Virus record (IMG/VR): IMGVR_UViG_3300032294_002594
Span: 1 to 22,611 of that record
Length of the DNA stretch: 22,611 nt
Direction: 5' to 3' (one strand)
Source of the DNA: a virus
Shown: positions 22,304 through 22,611 of the stretch, piece after piece
How positions within the stretch are numbered: position 1 is the first letter of the stretch
How the letters are laid out: every line of letters begins with the position of its first letter
Position numbers and translations under genes: made by a program
Notes under the pieces: generated by a model
Seen by the model: the letters and a program-made list of their open reading frames with translations, nothing else
Told to the model about the DNA's origin: nothing
The model's database searches: none

Positions 22304-22611
22304 TTATATGTTTTCAAACGAAGCTCCTGTTGGAGTGATAAAGAATTCTATTTCGATGAATTCGAGTGCCTTCGTAGGTTTCAGATAAATTCTACCTGTA
22401 AGGGTGTTTCTATCCAAATCCTCAGGTGATGAAGATACTGTTACACGGAAATCATATAAACCTCTGTCTCTTCTGATTGAATCCAATATTGGATTTACAC
22501 TATCTAAGAATTGTTGTCTTACAATTTGGTCGTTTTGTTCGAACAAAAGTCTAACTGCAACTGCTGAAATCAACTTACGAGCCTGAAGTAAAAGTCTTCT
22601 TACATTCAATC
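22304..22611 (-). CDS. 18: Tail sheath protein, C-terminal end (gp18; start lies outside the window)
   Basis: About 102 codons of the C-terminus are visible; the frame is open to the window edge. The leading TTG (22609) is an internal leucine codon, not a start. The pattern LNVRRLLLQARKLISAVAVR, then LFEQNDQIVRQQFLDSVNP, then RDRGLYDFRV, and finally LDRNTLTGRIYLKPTKALEF is the conserved C-terminal sheath domain of contractile tails. In T4 this domain forms the inner layer contacting the tube, and its end inserts into neighbouring subunits to make the contractile mesh. The ending FFITPTGASFENI fits. The stop is followed by a strong terminator. Confidence 0.93.
   Translation of the reverse strand, partial: LNVRRLLLQARKLISAVAVRLLFEQNDQIVRQQFLDSVNPILDSIRRDRGLYDFRVTVSSSPEDLDRNTLTGRIYLKPTKALEFIEIEFFITPTGASFENI

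Noticed and set aside
22607-22609. TTG as start codon of a small 101-residue gene
   Set aside because: The sequence is the conserved C-terminal sheath domain and the frame stays open to the window edge, so TTG is an internal leucine.

Overview
The window is a stretch of a tailed, contractile (T4-like myovirus) phage genome. Every convincing gene lies on the minus strand, so transcription runs from high to low coordinates. The DNA is AT-rich and densely packed, with overlapping or nearly touching genes and no gap above about 160 bases. I saw no tRNA, rRNA, CRISPR array, insertion sequence or integrase. Two signs point to a Bacteroidota (flavobacteria-like) host. First, almost no start codon has a Shine-Dalgarno sequence; leaders are simply A/T-rich. 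Second, the gene 32 promoter has the Bacteroidota form TTTG-N20-TAnnTTTG (4738-4769). The host assignment is an inference.

Right part (22611 down to 4800) is the virion module. In transcription order it reads: the C-terminal end of the tail sheath protein (gp18), a terminator, a HAD-like phosphatase gene, the tail tube protein (gp19), a terminator, a gp26-like baseplate/tail-assembly protein, a 59-codon ORF overlapping its end in another frame, the tape measure (gp29-like), a 1665-residue baseplate protein with an embedded OmpA-like domain, a small LysM-like baseplate protein, and a 2280-residue hub-like protein. Two small unknown proteins follow (74 and 208 residues), then a terminator. The proteins look T4-like, but the order sheath, tube, chaperone slot, tape measure, LysM, hub is that of Mu/P2-type contractile tails.

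Left part (4770 down to 1) is a replication and recombination module. It holds gene 32 (ssDNA-binding protein) with its own promoter and terminator, a 95-residue unknown, UvsX recombinase, RNase H/5'-3' flap exonuclease, a 150-residue unknown with an internal duplication, and a gp41/DnaB-type helicase that runs off the left edge. Together these would coat ssDNA, drive strand exchange, remove primers and unwind the fork.

The observations most worth following are: the hidden overlapping ORF in the tail-chaperone slot; the OmpA-like fold inside a baseplate protein, with its peptidoglycan-binding aspartate replaced; a gp32 with no cysteine at all and a bacterial-SSB-like DEDLPF tip; a HAD enzyme wedged between sheath and tube; and a TATTTATA motif concentrated in the few intergenic gaps.
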